Positions 1 through 11,956 of a stretch of DNA of 64,000 nucleotides are shown here, piece by piece (the stretch's first letter is position 1; every line of letters begins with the position of its first letter). The position numbers were made by a program, and so were the translations under genes. Under the pieces are notes generated by a model. The model saw nothing but the letters and a program-made list of their open reading frames with translations, searched no databases and was not told the origin of the DNA. Source of the DNA: an uncultured Clostridia bacterium. Its GTDB lineage: Bacteria; Bacillota; Clostridia; TANB77; CAG-508. The DNA lies in assembly GCA_947623865.1 (NCBI GenBank), contig CANQIC010000001.1, positions 62,001 to 126,000 of the forward strand, given 5' to 3'.

Positions 1-2
1 AT

Positions 3-434
3 ATAATAATAGAAAAAGAAACGAAAGAAAATCAAAAAATAAATAAAAATAAAATAAAAATAAATTTTATTAAATTAGATAATAGAATTTTCGAAGAAAA
101 AAATATAAATATTTCTTCAATTAATTCTCAAGAAGAATTAATTGAAAAAATAAATTCAATAAAAATAAATGAAAATATTTTTTTAAAAATAATATTAATT
201 GGAAATAAAAATATAGAAATAAATAAAAATGAAATATTTAAATTAATAGAAAATAAAAATATATTAAAAATAGAAGATAAATCAGAAATGAAATATGATT
301 TTAATAAATTAGCAACGCAAAACAATCTAAAAGGAATTTTTGTCAAAAAGATGTTAGAAGAGCTAAACAATAAAGAAATTGATGAAAATGAAGTAAGAAA
401 AGCAATTGAAATAGGACTAAAATCTTTTGAATAA
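3..434 (+). CDS. C-terminal part of a YhaO/SbcD-like DNA repair exonuclease (5' truncated by window)
   Basis: Open frame from the window start ending ...NLKGIFVKKMLEELNNKEIDENEVRKAIEIGLKSFE*; directly upstream of a YhaN/SbcC-like ATPase. Confidence 0.65.
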   Translation: MIIEKETKENQKINKNKIKINFIKLDNRIFEEKNINISSINSQEELIEKINSIKINENIFLKIILIGNKNIEINKNEIFKLIENKNILKIEDKSEMKYDFNKLATQNNLKGIFVKKMLEELNNKEIDENEVRKAIEIGLKSFE

Positions 435-868
435 AATATAAACAAAAAAGTAAAAATTTGGAAAAAAATTGAACAAAATACACCTGTGGATAACTTATAA
501 GATGTATGGGAATTAAGGGAAAAGAACGACATATAAACTTAAACAAAATGTTAATTTCAAAAAGCAAAAAGTGACCATAGAAACCCTTAAAACTTATGTA
601 AACATCGATAAAATTGTCATTAAAACATAAATCGGAATAATCATTGAAAATGCAAAGAACAAAAATACAATAGGGTAAAACGGACATCAAATTTTTAAAA
701 AATGTGAATAAAATAAAATGCTAAAATTATGTAAACAATGATAAACTAATAAGATTACAAAATTTAAAAAAATTAATTTAAGATATTAAAAAAATAATAA
801 ATAAAAAAATAATTTAAAAAAATAAATTAATAATTAAATAAATAATTATTAAAATAGAAGGTGATTTT

Positions 869-2765
869 TTGAAAATTAATTATTTAAAAATAAATAAATT
901 TGGAAAATTAAAAAATAAAGAAATAAAATTAAAAAATAATATAAATTTAATATATGGTAAAAATGAAGCAGGAAAAACTACATTATTAAAATTTATTTCT
1001 GGTATGTTTTATGGAATATCAAAAAATAAAAATGGAAAAGAAATTTCTGATTTTGATAGATATAAACCATGGAAAGGTGAAGATTTTTCTGGAAAGATAA
1101 AATATACATTAGATAATAAAGAGGAATATGAAGTTTTTAGAGAGTTTTCAAAAAAGAATCCAAAAATATATAATAAAAATTTAGATGATATTTCTAAAGA
1201 ATTTAATATTGATAAAACAAAAGGAAATCAATTTTTTTATGACCAAACAAAAGTAGATGAAATTTTATTTTTATCTACTAATTTAGTAGAACAAAATAAT
1301 GTTGTGTTAGATAATAATAATCAAAATTTATTAACACAAAAAATAGCAAATATATTATCATCAGGCGAAGATAATATTTCATATAAAAAAGTTATGAATA
1401 ATTTATCCAAAAAATTATTAGAAGATGTAGGAACTGAAAGAAGTACAGATAGACCTCTTAATAAGGCTTTAGAAGAACTTGAAGAATTGCAAAAATTAAA
1501 AAATGAATTAAATAATAATTATACTAAAAGTGAAGAACTAAAAATAAAAAAAGAGGAAATAGAAAAAAATTTATATAACTTAGAAAAAGAATTAGAAATA
1601 TTAAAAGAAATAAAAATAATTAAAGACCGTGAAGAAAAAGAAAATGAAAAAATAAATATTAATAATAATATAAAAAGTGAATTTTATGAAAAAATAAATA
1701 ATTTAAAAAATAAATTAAATTTTAATAATAAAGAAAAAAATAAAAAAATAAAAAATAAAAAATTAAATATAATTAATATATTTTTTATAACATTATTAAT
1801 ATTTTTAAATATTTTAATTAATTTTATTAAATTATTTAATATAATAGAAAATACAATAATTTATTTTACTATTATATATTTATTAATAAATTTAATAATT
1901 TATTTAATTAAAAAAATAAAAAATAAAAAATCAAATAAAAATAAAAATATTGAAAAAATAAAAATAGAAAAAGAAATAGAAATATTAGAAGAAAATAAAA
2001 AAAATAAAGAAAAAGAAATAGAAATATTAAAAGAGAAATTAAAAAATGAAAACAATATTAAATTAGAAGAAATAAAAATTAAATATAAAAATAATATTAA
2101 CGAAAAAGATTTAATTAATTTATTTAATAAAAAATTGAATGAAATAAATAATGAAGTAGACTATATAAATAAAATATATAATAATAAAAGAATAGAATTA
2201 AATAGCATAATAATTGAAGAAAAAAATGTCAATGAAATATTAGATAAAAAATTAGACTGCGAAGAGAGAATAAAATATTTAAAAGAAAAAATAGAAGAAT
2301 TACATAGTTTAGAAAGAAGTATAAATATTGCGAAAGAAAAGTTAGAAGAAGCATATAATGAAATAAAAAATAATATAACTCCTAAATTTACAAAAGAATT
2401 ATCTTTATTAATTGAAAAAATTTCTGGACGGCAAGTATAAAAATGTAAGTTTTGATACTGATATTGGATTAGTAGTTGAAAGAGAAGATGGTGAATATAT
2501 TAATTGTAATCTCTTAAGTATAGGAACAATAGATCAATTATATTTATCACTTAGATTATCTGTAATGAATGAAATTTCAGAAGAAAAAATGCCAATTATA
2601 TTAGATGAAGCCTTTGCATATTTTGATAATGAAAGATTAGAGAATATTTTAAAATTTATTGATAACAATTACAAAGAAAATCAGATAATTATATTAACTT
2701 GCTCAAATAGAGAAAAAGATATTTTAGATAAATTAAATATCAAATATAATTTAATTAATTTATAA
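869..2765 (+). CDS. YhaN/SbcC-like SMC-type AAA ATPase, read through a +1 frameshift at CGG 2429-2431 (631 aa)
   Basis: ORFs 869..2440 and 2412..2765 join as ...LLIEKISG[G]KYKNVSFDTDIG; Walker A (GKNEAGKTT) in the first half, Walker B (PIILDEAFAYFD) in the second. Confidence 0.85.
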
Positions 2766-2875
2766 ATTGTTGTTTCTGAGAGGAAAATTCTAGTGACTGT
2801 CCCTAAAAATCACCAATTTTGGGGATTTTTGGGACTATTCTGAATTTTCCCAACATGAAACAGATTACAATTTAT
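2764..2875. repeat. About 112-bp palindromic repeat (MITE/REP-like), copy 1
   Basis: GAGAGGAAAATTCTAGTGACTGTCCCTAAAAATCACCAATTTTGGGGATTTTTGGGACTATTCTGAATTTTCCCAACATGAAAC. Confidence 0.85.
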
Positions 2876-2969
2876 ATTATACTTATGGTTTATCATATGT
2901 AACCATTGAAAATTATAAAAATATTGTGTATAATATTTTAGGTTAATTTAATTAAAGAGGAGATATATA

Positions 2970-4031
2970 ATGTTTCAAAAGTTAGATGATGTAGAAAAAA
3001 GATATGAAGAGTTAAATAAAAAAATCAGTGATCCAGAGATTATTGCAAAACAAAGTGAATGGCAAAAATTAATGAAAGAACATGCACTAATTGCTGATGT
3101 AGCTGAAAAGTATAAAGAGTATAAAAGGGTAAAAGCAAATCTTGAAGAAGCAAAGGCAATGTTAGATGATAAAGAACTTAAAGAATTAGCGGAAATAGAA
3201 TATCAAGAAGCAAAAGAACAATTACCTAAGATAGAAGAAGAATTAAAAATACTTCTTATACCAAAAGATCCAGATGATGATAAAAATATAATATGTGAGA
3301 TAAGAGCAGGAGCAGGAGGAGAAGAAGCTGCACTATTTGCGGGAACTTTATTTAGAATGTATTCAATGTATGCTGAAAACAAATATTGGAAAATAGATGT
3401 ACTTAATGAAAATGAAACAGGACTTGGTGGGTATAAAGAAATAACATTTATGGTTACAGGAAAAGGTGCATATAGTAGATTAAAATTTGAAAGTGGTGTA
3501 CATAGAGTACAAAGGGTTCCAGATACAGAAAGTAGTGGAAGAATTCATACATCTACTGCAACTGTTGCAGTTTTACCAGTTGTAGAGGATGTAGAGATAG
3601 AAATAAATCCATCTGATATAAGAATGGAAGTGTTCAGAGCATCAGGGGCAGGAGGACAACACGTCAATAAAACATCTTCAGCAGTAAGACTAATACATGA
3701 ACCGACAGGAATAGTTGCTGAGTGCCAAACTGAAAGATCACAACTTCAAAACAGAGAATATGCAATGAGATTATTAAAATCTAGAATATATGAGCAAGAA
3801 AAAGCAAAACAAGACGCTGAGCTTGCAAGTGAAAGAAAATCTCAAGTAGGAACAGGAGATAGAAGTGAGAAAATAAGAACATACAACTATCCACAAGGGA
3901 GAATTACTGATCACAGAATTGGAATGAGTATATATCAAATAGAAAACTTTTTAAATGGAGACTTAGATGAAATGATAGACAATTTAATTGCAGCAGACAG
4001 AGCAGAAAAACTAAAAGGAGAAGACTCTTAA
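2970..4031 (+). CDS. prfA: Peptide chain release factor 1
   Basis: Full-length; [16 protein letters not shown] motif; 353 aa. Confidence 0.97.
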   Translation: MFQKLDDVEKRYEELNKKISDPEIIAKQSEWQKLMKEHALIADVAEKYKEYKRVKANLEEAKAMLDDKELKELAEIEYQEAKEQLPKIEEELKILLIPKDPDDDKNIICEIRAGAGGEEAALFAGTLFRMYSMYAENKYWKIDVLNENETGLGGYKEITFMVTGKGAYSRLKFESGVHRVQRVPDTESSGRIHTSTATVAVLPVVEDVEIEINPSDIRMEVFRASGAGGQHVNKTSSAVRLIHEPTGIVAECQTERSQLQNREYAMRLLKSRIYEQEKAKQDAELASERKSQVGTGDRSEKIRTYNYPQGRITDHRIGMSIYQIENFLNGDLDEMIDNLIAADRAEKLKGEDS

Positions 4032-4033
4032 AA

Positions 4034-4207
4034 TGAGGGACATAGCTTAATCTATGAGGAATACTTATGACTAAGCTGTGTCCCTCAAACCTTGTAAAGA
4101 CATAGCTTAATTTATGAGGAATACTTATGACTAAGCTGTGTCCCTTAAACCTTGTAAAGAGATTCCTCAATATATAAAAATTACCTATGGACGAGTCTTG
4201 TTCCTCA
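4034..4207. repeat. Tandem copies (2 good, 1 degenerate) of a stem-loop intergenic repeat family
   Basis: GAGGGACATAGCTTA-atctatgaggaatacttatgac-TAAGCTGTGTCCCTC followed by a second near-identical unit; family also at 8701, 58175 and 60340. Confidence 0.8.
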
Positions 4208-4405
4208 TCCAAACAATGTTGTTTCTCAAACATAATAAAGGCAAAAGCAAGTAGCCCTAGTGACATGTAGTTACAAGGGTTACTATTTTATTACAAAAAG
4301 ATTACAAAAAGATTACAAAATTATAACATTTCTATTGACAATTGACTTAAAATGTAATATTCTTATAGCAAGCAAAAATTAAAAATAAAAATGGAGGAAA
4401 TTGTT

Positions 4406-5636
4406 TTGGCTATAGGAGATATAATTGTAGGTATTGACATAGGAACATCTAAGGTAAATGCTGTAGTCGGTGAAGTAAATAGTTTTAATCAAGTAGAAAT
4501 TATTGCTACAAGCGAATGTAAATGTTTTGGAATGAAGAAATCTAAAATTATAGATGAAGAAGAAATAGTATCATCTATTTCTAGAGCTATAGAAGAAGCT
4601 GAAGAATTAGCTAATATAAAAATTCATTCAGCATATGTTACAATACCTGGTAAGTATATAACAATAGTAAAAAATAGTATTGTAAAAGAAGCAAAAGATA
4701 AATACGCTGGGATATCGACTAAAGATGTTACTTCAGCTATGATGCAAGTCAAAGATATAGATATACCAGATGACAAATTGTTAATAGATATAGTAGCAAA
4801 TGAGTTTTCTCTAGACAATGGAAGAATTATAGATGATCCCGTTGGAAGTTTAAGTTCTACTTTTACGGTAAAAGGACAAGTTATTCTAGCAGATAAAGAG
4901 TATGTAAAACAATTAACAAGTATATTTAAAAAAGCTAGTATAGAAATAGATGGAATAGTACCAAATGTTCTTGCAGAAAGAGGACTTATATTAGATAAAA
5001 ATGAATTAAAAGATAATGTTATGATATTAGATATAGGTGCTGGAAATACCGATATAGGAGTATTCGAAGGAGAATCTTTTGTATATACTAATACAATACC
5101 ACTTGGTGGAGATAATATAACATCTGATATAGCATATGTGTTTAATATAAGTGAAGATGAGGCAGATAGATTAAAAAAACAATACCGGACTTGCTTTAAA
5201 ATCCTTTATAGATAATGATACTGATATAATATTAAATACATATAAAGGTGAAGAAAGAACAAAAGTTATAAAGAGTTCAGAGTTAATAGAAGTTATTGAA
5301 GCAAGAGTAGAAGAAATATTCTCTTTAGTAAATAAAGCAATATCAAATGAGGGCATAAAATCTAATATTAATAATGTAGTTTTAACTGGACAAGGTATTA
5401 TAAATATAAATAAAAGTGATGTTGCAGGGAAAATAACTTTGAATATACCTGTAAAAATATCCACTGGAAGACTAATTAGTACAATAAAAGCGAATTATAG
5501 ATCAAGTTATGCACTAGTAAAATATATTGCATCAAGACCATTTGCAAAAACAGTTTCTAGCAGTATAGATGTGAGAACAGAAGAAAACATATTTAGTACA
5601 ATAATAGATAGAATAAAAGAGTTTTTCTATTCATAA
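4406..5636 (+). CDS. ftsA: Cell division protein FtsA, read through a +1 frameshift at CGG 5186-5188 (409 aa from TTG start)
   Basis: ORFs 4391..5215 and the downstream frame join as ...DRLKKQY[G]LALKSFIDND...; followed by ftsZ; GGAGG RBS upstream of TTG 4406. Confidence 0.9.
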
Positions 5637-5735
5637 TAAAGTTATCAATTTTATAAACTATATAATATTTGGAATAATTATTAGTAGATATACCTAGAAT
5701 TCCAAATCGAAAATAAAGAAGGAGGAGTAAACAAT

Positions 5736-6854
5736 ATGATGGAAACAGAATATGATGAAAATAATTACATGATGGACGGTACAGCAACTATTAAAGTAAT
5801 TGGTGTTGGAGGAGCAGGAAACAATGCTATAAATAGAATGGTAGAAGCAGGAATAAAAAATGTTGAATTTATAGCAGTTAATACAGATAGACAAGCTCTT
5901 CAATTATCAAAAGCAAGTTCAAGAATTCAAATAGGAGAAAAAATAACAAGAGGATTAGGTGCAGGTGCAAATCCAGAGATTGGTATGCAAGCAGCAGAAG
6001 AAAGTAAAGCTGAAATAGCTGAAGTATTAAGAGGAGCAGATATGGTGTTCGTTACAGCTGGAATGGGTGGAGGAACAGGAACAGGTGCAGCTCCAATAGT
6101 AGCAGCAGCAGCAAAAGAATTAGGTATTTTAACAATAGGTGTTGTTACAAAACCATTTACTTTTGAAGGGAAGAAAAGATTAAATCAAGCAGAAAAAGGA
6201 ATTGCTAATTTGAAAGAAAAAGTAGATACATTAGTTGTTATACCAAATGATAAATTATTACAAATTATAGATAGAAGAACATCAATAGTAGAAGCTTTCA
6301 AAATGGCTGATGATGTTTTAAGACAAGGTGTTCAAGGTATATCAGATTTAATTTCAGTACCTGGATTAATTAACTTAGATTTTGCAGATGTTAAAACTGT
6401 AATGTTAAATACAGGAATGGCACATATGGGAATTGGTAGAGCAAGTGGAGAAAACAGAGCAGAAGATGCTGCAAAACAAGCAATTCAAAGTCCATTACTA
6501 GAAACATCTATTGAAGGTGCAAGAGGAGTTATAATTAATATAACAGGTGGAAATGAATTAGGATTACAAGAAGCAAATACAGCAGCTGAACTTATTCAAA
6601 GAAGTGTAGATCCAGAAGCTAACATTATATTTGGTGTTGTTACTGATGAAACATTAGGTGATGAAATAACAATTACAGTTATTGCTACTGGATTTGAAAA
6701 AGAAGATTCATCAATATCAAGTATAGGTGTAGAGAACTTAGTAACCAATACATGGAATAAAAAGATAAATTCTATACCAACACCTACAGAAAATAAAGAA
6801 ACACAAGGTGATTTAGATATTCCTTCTTTCTTAAGAAAAAAAGGAAATAAATAG
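5736..6854 (+). CDS. ftsZ: Cell division protein FtsZ
   Basis: [26 protein letters not shown] motifs. Confidence 0.98.
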   Translation: MMETEYDENNYMMDGTATIKVIGVGGAGNNAINRMVEAGIKNVEFIAVNTDRQALQLSKASSRIQIGEKITRGLGAGANPEIGMQAAEESKAEIAEVLRGADMVFVTAGMGGGTGTGAAPIVAAAAKELGILTIGVVTKPFTFEGKKRLNQAEKGIANLKEKVDTLVVIPNDKLLQIIDRRTSIVEAFKMADDVLRQGVQGISDLISVPGLINLDFADVKTVMLNTGMAHMGIGRASGENRAEDAAKQAIQSPLLETSIEGARGVIINITGGNELGLQEANTAAELIQRSVDPEANIIFGVVTDETLGDEITITVIATGFEKEDSSISSIGVENLVTNTWNKKINSIPTPTENKETQGDLDIPSFLRKKGNK

Positions 6855-6882
6855 TAAAAATATAATTTTAATAAATAATTAA

Positions 6883-6919
6883 AAAGAAATAATCTAATTT
6901 AGTAGATTATTTCTTTTTT
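6883..6919 (+). terminator. Rho-independent terminator after ftsZ
   Basis: AAGAAATAATCTA-attt-TAGATTATTTCTT followed by a T-run. Confidence 0.8.
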
Positions 6920-6997
6920 TCGCGTTCAAGATATGACACATTATTTATACAAGCTATAGTAAAATACAAGTTACTAACCGTATAAAGAGGTGACCTA

Positions 6998-7910
6998 TTG
7001 ACAATATATATTGATATCATTTTTCTAGAGAACCTATTTATGAATTATATCATTTTATTTGCAACAGGAACTATAGTTAAAGCACCAATAAAATTAATTA
7101 GAGCATTTATATCAAGCACAATTGGAAGCATTTATGCTATAGTTTCATACATGTCAATTTTGGAAATATATTCCAACATACTTTTAAAAATGATTTTATC
7201 TATAGCAATGGTACATATAGCATTTGATAGCAAAAGTATAAAACAACTATTTAAACAATTAATTATATTTTATTTAACATCATTTACATTTGGAGGAGTT
7301 GCTTTTGCATTTTTATATTTTATAAATCCACAAAATATATTAATGGAGAAGCGGAGTATTAATAGGAACATATCCAATAAAAATAATTTTAACAGCTGGA
7401 ATTGTAGGATTTATTATAATTACAACATCATTTAAAAATATAAAGGGAAGATTAACTAGGAATGATTTACATTGTAATATAAAGGTAAATATAAACTCAA
7501 AATATGCATATATTAATGCAATTATTGACACAGGAAATTTTTTAAAAGAACCAATTACAAAAATGCCGGTAATAGTAGTAGAGAAAAACACATTAATGAA
7601 TGTTATTCCAAATTATATATTAGATAATTTAGATAAAATTATAAATGGAGAAGATATTGATTTAGGGGATTATGCTTCAAAGATAAGAATAATTCCATTT
7701 ACTTCATTAGGTAAAGAAAACGGGATATTACTAGGATTAAAGGCAGATAATGTAATAGTTCAGATGGAAGAAAATACCATCAACATATGTGAAGTGATAA
7801 TAGGAATATATAATGGGGCTTTAAGCAAAAATGGTAAATATAAAGCATTAATAGGTCTGGATTTATTAGAGAGTTCTAATATAAACAATGAGTTAACAGT
7901 TAAAAATTAA
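6998..7910 (+). CDS. spoIIGA: Sporulation sigma-E processing peptidase SpoIIGA, read through a +1 frameshift at CGG 7352-7354 (303 aa)
   Basis: Multi-TM N-terminus plus aspartic protease motif IIDTGNFLKEP; directly upstream of sigE; halves join as NILMEK[G]VLIGTYP. Confidence 0.9.
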
Positions 7911-7956
7911 AAATGAAGAGTACAAAACTCTTCTAGTTTAAAAGGAGGTACGAATA

Positions 7957-8689
7957 ATGAATATATTAGAAATATTAAAGTCTAAGATTAGTACAATATA
8001 TGTTAAATATTTAAATGATGAGGAGATAGAAACATTTCCTATACATTATATAGGAGGTAGTCAAACACTTCCACCTCCATTGGATAGCAAAGAAGAGGAG
8101 CAACTTTTGGAAAGACTATCAAAGAATGATTTAGAAGCTAGACAAACATTAGTAGAAAGAAATTTAAGATTAGTTGTATATATAGCTAAAAAATTTGAAA
8201 ATACAGGAGTTGGGATAGAGGATTTAGTGTCAATTGGAACTATAGGACTTATGAAAGCAATTAATACTTTTAACACAAGTAAAAATATTAAACTTGCTAC
8301 ATATGCATCAAGATGTATTGAAAATGAAATATTAATGTATTTAAGAAGAAGCAATAGAATAAAAGGTGAAATTTCAATTGACGAACCATTAAATCAAGAT
8401 GGTGATGGAAATGAATTATTATTATCTGATATTCTTGGTACAGAACCTGATATAACATCTAGAGGAATTGAAGATGAAGTAGATAAAGTATTACTCAAAG
8501 CTTCTATAGAAAAATTAAGTAATAGAGAAAAAAATATAATGGAACTCAGATTTGGATTTATTAGTGGGACAGAAAAAACCCAAAAAGAAGTTGCAGACAT
8601 GCTCCGGAATTTCGCAAAGTTATATATCTAGGTTAGAAAAAAAGATAATGAATAAAATGAAAAAAGACATTATAAGCAAAACGGGATAA
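7957..8689 (+). CDS. sigE: Sporulation sigma factor SigE, read through a +1 frameshift at CGG 8605-8607 (243 aa)
   Basis: [14 protein letters not shown]..., region 2 [16 protein letters not shown]; region 4.2 restored as ADML[G][13 protein letters not shown]. Confidence 0.93.
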
Positions 8690-8700
8690 CTCTTAAAAAC

Positions 8701-8848
8701 GAGGGACATACCTCGATCTATGAGGAATGCTTATATACCGAGGTGTGTCCCTCAAACCTTGTAAAGACATACCTCAATCTATGAGAAATACTAGTAACTG
8801 AGGCTTGTCCCTCAACAAAATAAAGGTGTGTCCCTCAAACATTGTAAA
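8701..8848. repeat. Stem-loop intergenic repeat family, 2 full copies plus partial
   Basis: GAGGGACATACCTCG-atctatgaggaatgcttatata-CCGAGGTGTGTCCCTC; second ACATACCTCA...TGAGGCTTGTCCCTC; partial GTGTGTCCCTCAAACATTGTAAA. Confidence 0.8.
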
Positions 8849-8854
8849 ATTTTG

Positions 8855-9376
8855 TTAGTCAAAATACTTACTAATTTCTTCTAAATCTTTAAAATTTGTT
8901 TGCCTTAACACTTCATATGCAAGTATTGCAACAGAATTAGATAAATTAAGTGAACGCAAAGTTTTTCTCATCGGAATTCTAATCGCATTATTTATATATT
9001 TTTTTAATAAATTTTCAGGAAGACCTTTTGTTTCTTTTCCAAATAAAAGAAATATATTATCCAGGTTAGAATAATTTACATCTGAATAACAATGTTTTCC
9101 CTTTGTAGTAACAAAAAACATATTATTATCTTCTGGAACATATTTACTTAAAAAATTATCTAGAGATTCATGCTCTTCAATTTCTAATTTATCCCAATAA
9201 TCAAGGCCAGCTCTTTTTAGATATTTATCTGATATTTCAAAACCTAGTGGCTTTACAAGATGAAGTTTAGCACCTATCGCTGCACATGTTCTTGCAATAT
9301 TTCCTGTGTTTTGTGGTATCTCTGGTTCAACAAGTACTATATTTAAGTTCATTATAATTTTCATCTCCTTTAACAT
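8855..9376 (-). CDS. trmL: tRNA (cytidine(34)-2'-O)-methyltransferase TrmL (SPOUT)
   Basis: NIVLVEPEIPQNTGNIARTCA...LLFGKETKGLP...RIPMRKTLRSLNLSNSVAILAYEVLRQ. Confidence 0.93.
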   Translation of the reverse strand: MLKEMKIIMNLNIVLVEPEIPQNTGNIARTCAAIGAKLHLVKPLGFEISDKYLKRAGLDYWDKLEIEEHESLDNFLSKYVPEDNNMFFVTTKGKHCYSDVNYSNLDNIFLLFGKETKGLPENLLKKYINNAIRIPMRKTLRSLNLSNSVAILAYEVLRQTNFKDLEEISKYFD

Positions 9377-9412
9377 ATTATATTATATCATATCAGATAA
9401 AGAAATTATTGT

Positions 9413-9505
9413 TTGTATGAAATGGGTGAAAAAGGGGCCAGGCCCCTTTTTCACCCATTTCATATTGTGTAGAGGTCGATCAAGACCGACCCCTACAATG
9501 TTTTC
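9413..9505. repeat. Perfect long palindrome plus second hairpin (REP/MITE-like), copy A
   Basis: GAAATGGGTGAAAAAGGGGCCAGGCCCCTTTTTCACCCATTTC; adjacent AGGTCGATCAAGACCGACCCCTACA; copy B at about 62242-62326. Confidence 0.85.
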
Positions 9506-9618
9506 AATAAATTTAATCCTACAAATTACAATTTATCTAATAATTTTAAATTGACTTTTATCAATGAAAATGCTAAACTATATTAGATTTATTAGTTATA
9601 TAGAGGTAAATAATATAA

Positions 9619-10328
9619 TGAACCAAAAAACACAAATTAAAGTAATAAGAATAATAGCCACAATAGCAATTGTAGCCGTGCTTTGTATTTTTATTTGGAG
9701 ACTTGCACCATTTATAAAAGATTTATCTACAACAGAGGGACAATTAGCATTTAAAGAAAAAGTAGATAGTATGGGATTTGGAGGATTATTGCTATTATTA
9801 GGTCTTCAGATACTACAGATATTATTAGTAGTTCTACCAGGAGAACCTTTTGAAGTACTAGCAGGTATGTGCTATGGTGTATGGGGAGGAACCCTATTTA
9901 TAATGGTATCTGTGTTCATAACTACAACTATAATCTTTTTTACAGTTAGAAAGTTAGGACATAAATATCTATACAATTTTTTTCATAAGGAAAAAGTTGA
10001 TAAAATCATGAAAAGCAAATTATTAAAAAATCCTAGAAATTTAGATATTATTTTATTTATACTATTTTTCTTACCAGCTACACCAAAAGATTTATTTGTA
10101 TATATAGGAGGGCTTTTACCCATAAAACCATTGAGATTCATAGTAATCTCTACATTTGTAAGATTTCCATCAGTAATTACTTCGGCTATAGTAGGAGCAA
10201 ATATTTCAAATGGTAATTGGGAAACAAGTCTATTAATATATGGTATAACATTTGTTATTGCTATGTTATCTATATACTTAGTTAGTTTAAAAGATAAAAA
10301 TAAAGAAATTATAGATATAATGAAATAA
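9619..10328 (+). CDS. TVP38/TMEM64 (SNARE-associated/DedA-like) membrane protein
   Basis: LPGEPFEVLAGMCYGVWGGTLF; FLPATPKDLFVYIGGLLPI. Confidence 0.85.
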
Positions 10329-10420
10329 CAAATTAATAAAATAATAAAAAACCTTCATAAAGTTTTATTTAATATCATATTATAGATAGAGTAAAACAAT
10401 TTATTGGAGATGGAGGTTTT

Positions 10421-11018
10421 ATGATTCAAAAAATAGAATTACCATATCGTTTAGATGCATTAGAGCCATATTATAATGCAGAAACATTAAATATTCATTA
10501 TAATACTTTATACAAGGGATATGTAGAAAATTATAATAAGATACAAGAACAGCTAAAAAATGCAAGAGAAAAAAATGATTTTGAAAATATAAAATGCCTT
10601 GAAAAGAATTTAAGCTTTCAAGGGTCAGGTGTGATTTTGCACGAGTTATTTTTCACAAATATGAAACCACAATCAAGATATGAAATGGGAGAAAGATTAT
10701 ATAGCCAAATAAATAAAGATTTTGGATCATTTAATGCATTTAAAAATCAATTTAATGAAGCAAGTAAAACAGTTGAGGCATCACGGATGGGGACTTTTAG
10801 TATGGGTACCAAGATTTAATAAATTAGAAATTCTTCAATGTGAAAAACATCAAAATCTAACACTATGGGGTTGTACGCCAATACTTGTAATTGATATGTG
10901 GGAACACTCATACTTCTTGCAATATAAAGCAAATAGAGCAGAATATATAAATGCATTTTGGAATATTATAAACTGGGAAACAGTAAATAATAGATTTGAA
11001 TACATATTTAAAAGATAA
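10421..11018 (+). CDS. Fe/Mn superoxide dismutase family protein, read through a +1 frameshift at CGG 10784-10786 (198 aa)
   Basis: ILHELFFTNMKP and DMWEHSYFLQYKANRAEYINAFWNIINW; halves join as KTVEAS[G]WGLLVWVPR. Confidence 0.88.
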
Positions 11019-11057
11019 TTTTAAGGGAAAAAGAATTAAATTCTTTTTCCCTTAAAA
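11019..11057. terminator. Bidirectional terminator between convergent genes
   Basis: TTTTAAGGGAAAAAGAATT-AAATTCTTTTTCCCTTAAAA perfect inverted repeat. Confidence 0.85.
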
Positions 11058-11058
11058 A

Positions 11059-11947
11059 TTATTCACTAAAGTCAAAATTAGGAACATACTCTTCTTCATG
11101 AGAACCTAGTTCTTGAATATATCCATTTTTTAAATCTAAAGAATATAAATAATTAAAAATTTCTTTATATTCTTTTTTATTTAATTTCCTATTGATTAAA
11201 TTATCCTCTTTTGCTTTATATGTTGGAAAATATTGGGACATTACACTCACATAAATATCATTTGGCATATTATATGCAATCCATTTTAAAATGTTTTTTG
11301 TATTTTGTAAATGATTTGGAAGTACTAAATGCCTTATAATAATACCTCTTTGGATTAATCCATCTTTGCTAAACTCTGCCTTTCCAACTTGGCTATACAT
11401 TTCTTTTATTGCTTTTGTTGCAGTTTCAAAATAATTATCTATTTTAGAATATTTTTTAGACAATTCATTTGTATAATATTTTAAATCAGGTAAATAAACA
11501 TCTATATATCCATTTAACAATTTAATTGTTTCTATATTTTCATATCCATTCGAGTTATAAATAATAGGGATACCGAAGCCCTTTTGATTTAGCAATTTTA
11601 ATTGCTTCAGTAATTTGATATACATACATTGTAGGAGTTACTAAATTAATATTATGAGCTTTTTTCTTTTGTTGTTTTAAGAAAATTTCAGCAAGATGCT
11701 CTACTGTTATTTCTTTTCCCTTACCTAAATTGCTAATCTCATAATTCTGACAATATATGCAATTAAGGTTACAATTAGAGAAAAAAACTGTGCCAGATCC
11801 ATTTTCACCACTAATACAAGGTTCTTCAAACATATGAATAGATGCAAGTGCGATTTTTAATTTATCATCACACTTACATCTTCCCTTATTTCCTTCTAAT
11901 CTATTAATATTACATCTATGTGGGCATAAAGTACAATTATCTAACAT
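11059..11947 (-). CDS. Radical SAM (PflA/AmmeMemoRadiSam-like) protein, read through a +1 frameshift at CGG (complement 11573-11575; 295 aa)
   Basis: CNLNCIYCQNYEIS cluster motif; halves join as AKSKGL[G]IPIIYNSNGYE. Confidence 0.88.
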
Positions 11948-11956
11948 ATTATTTTC

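Noticed and set aside
128-690. Minus-strand ORFs 128..532 and 343..690
   Set aside because: Low-complexity Phe/Ile/Ser-rich translations; the first is antisense to the yhaO-like 3' end and neither has a recognisable motif. Many similar minus-strand ORFs (for example 8061..8354, 36019..36213, 43210..43395, 58994..59191) are shadows of plus-strand genes.
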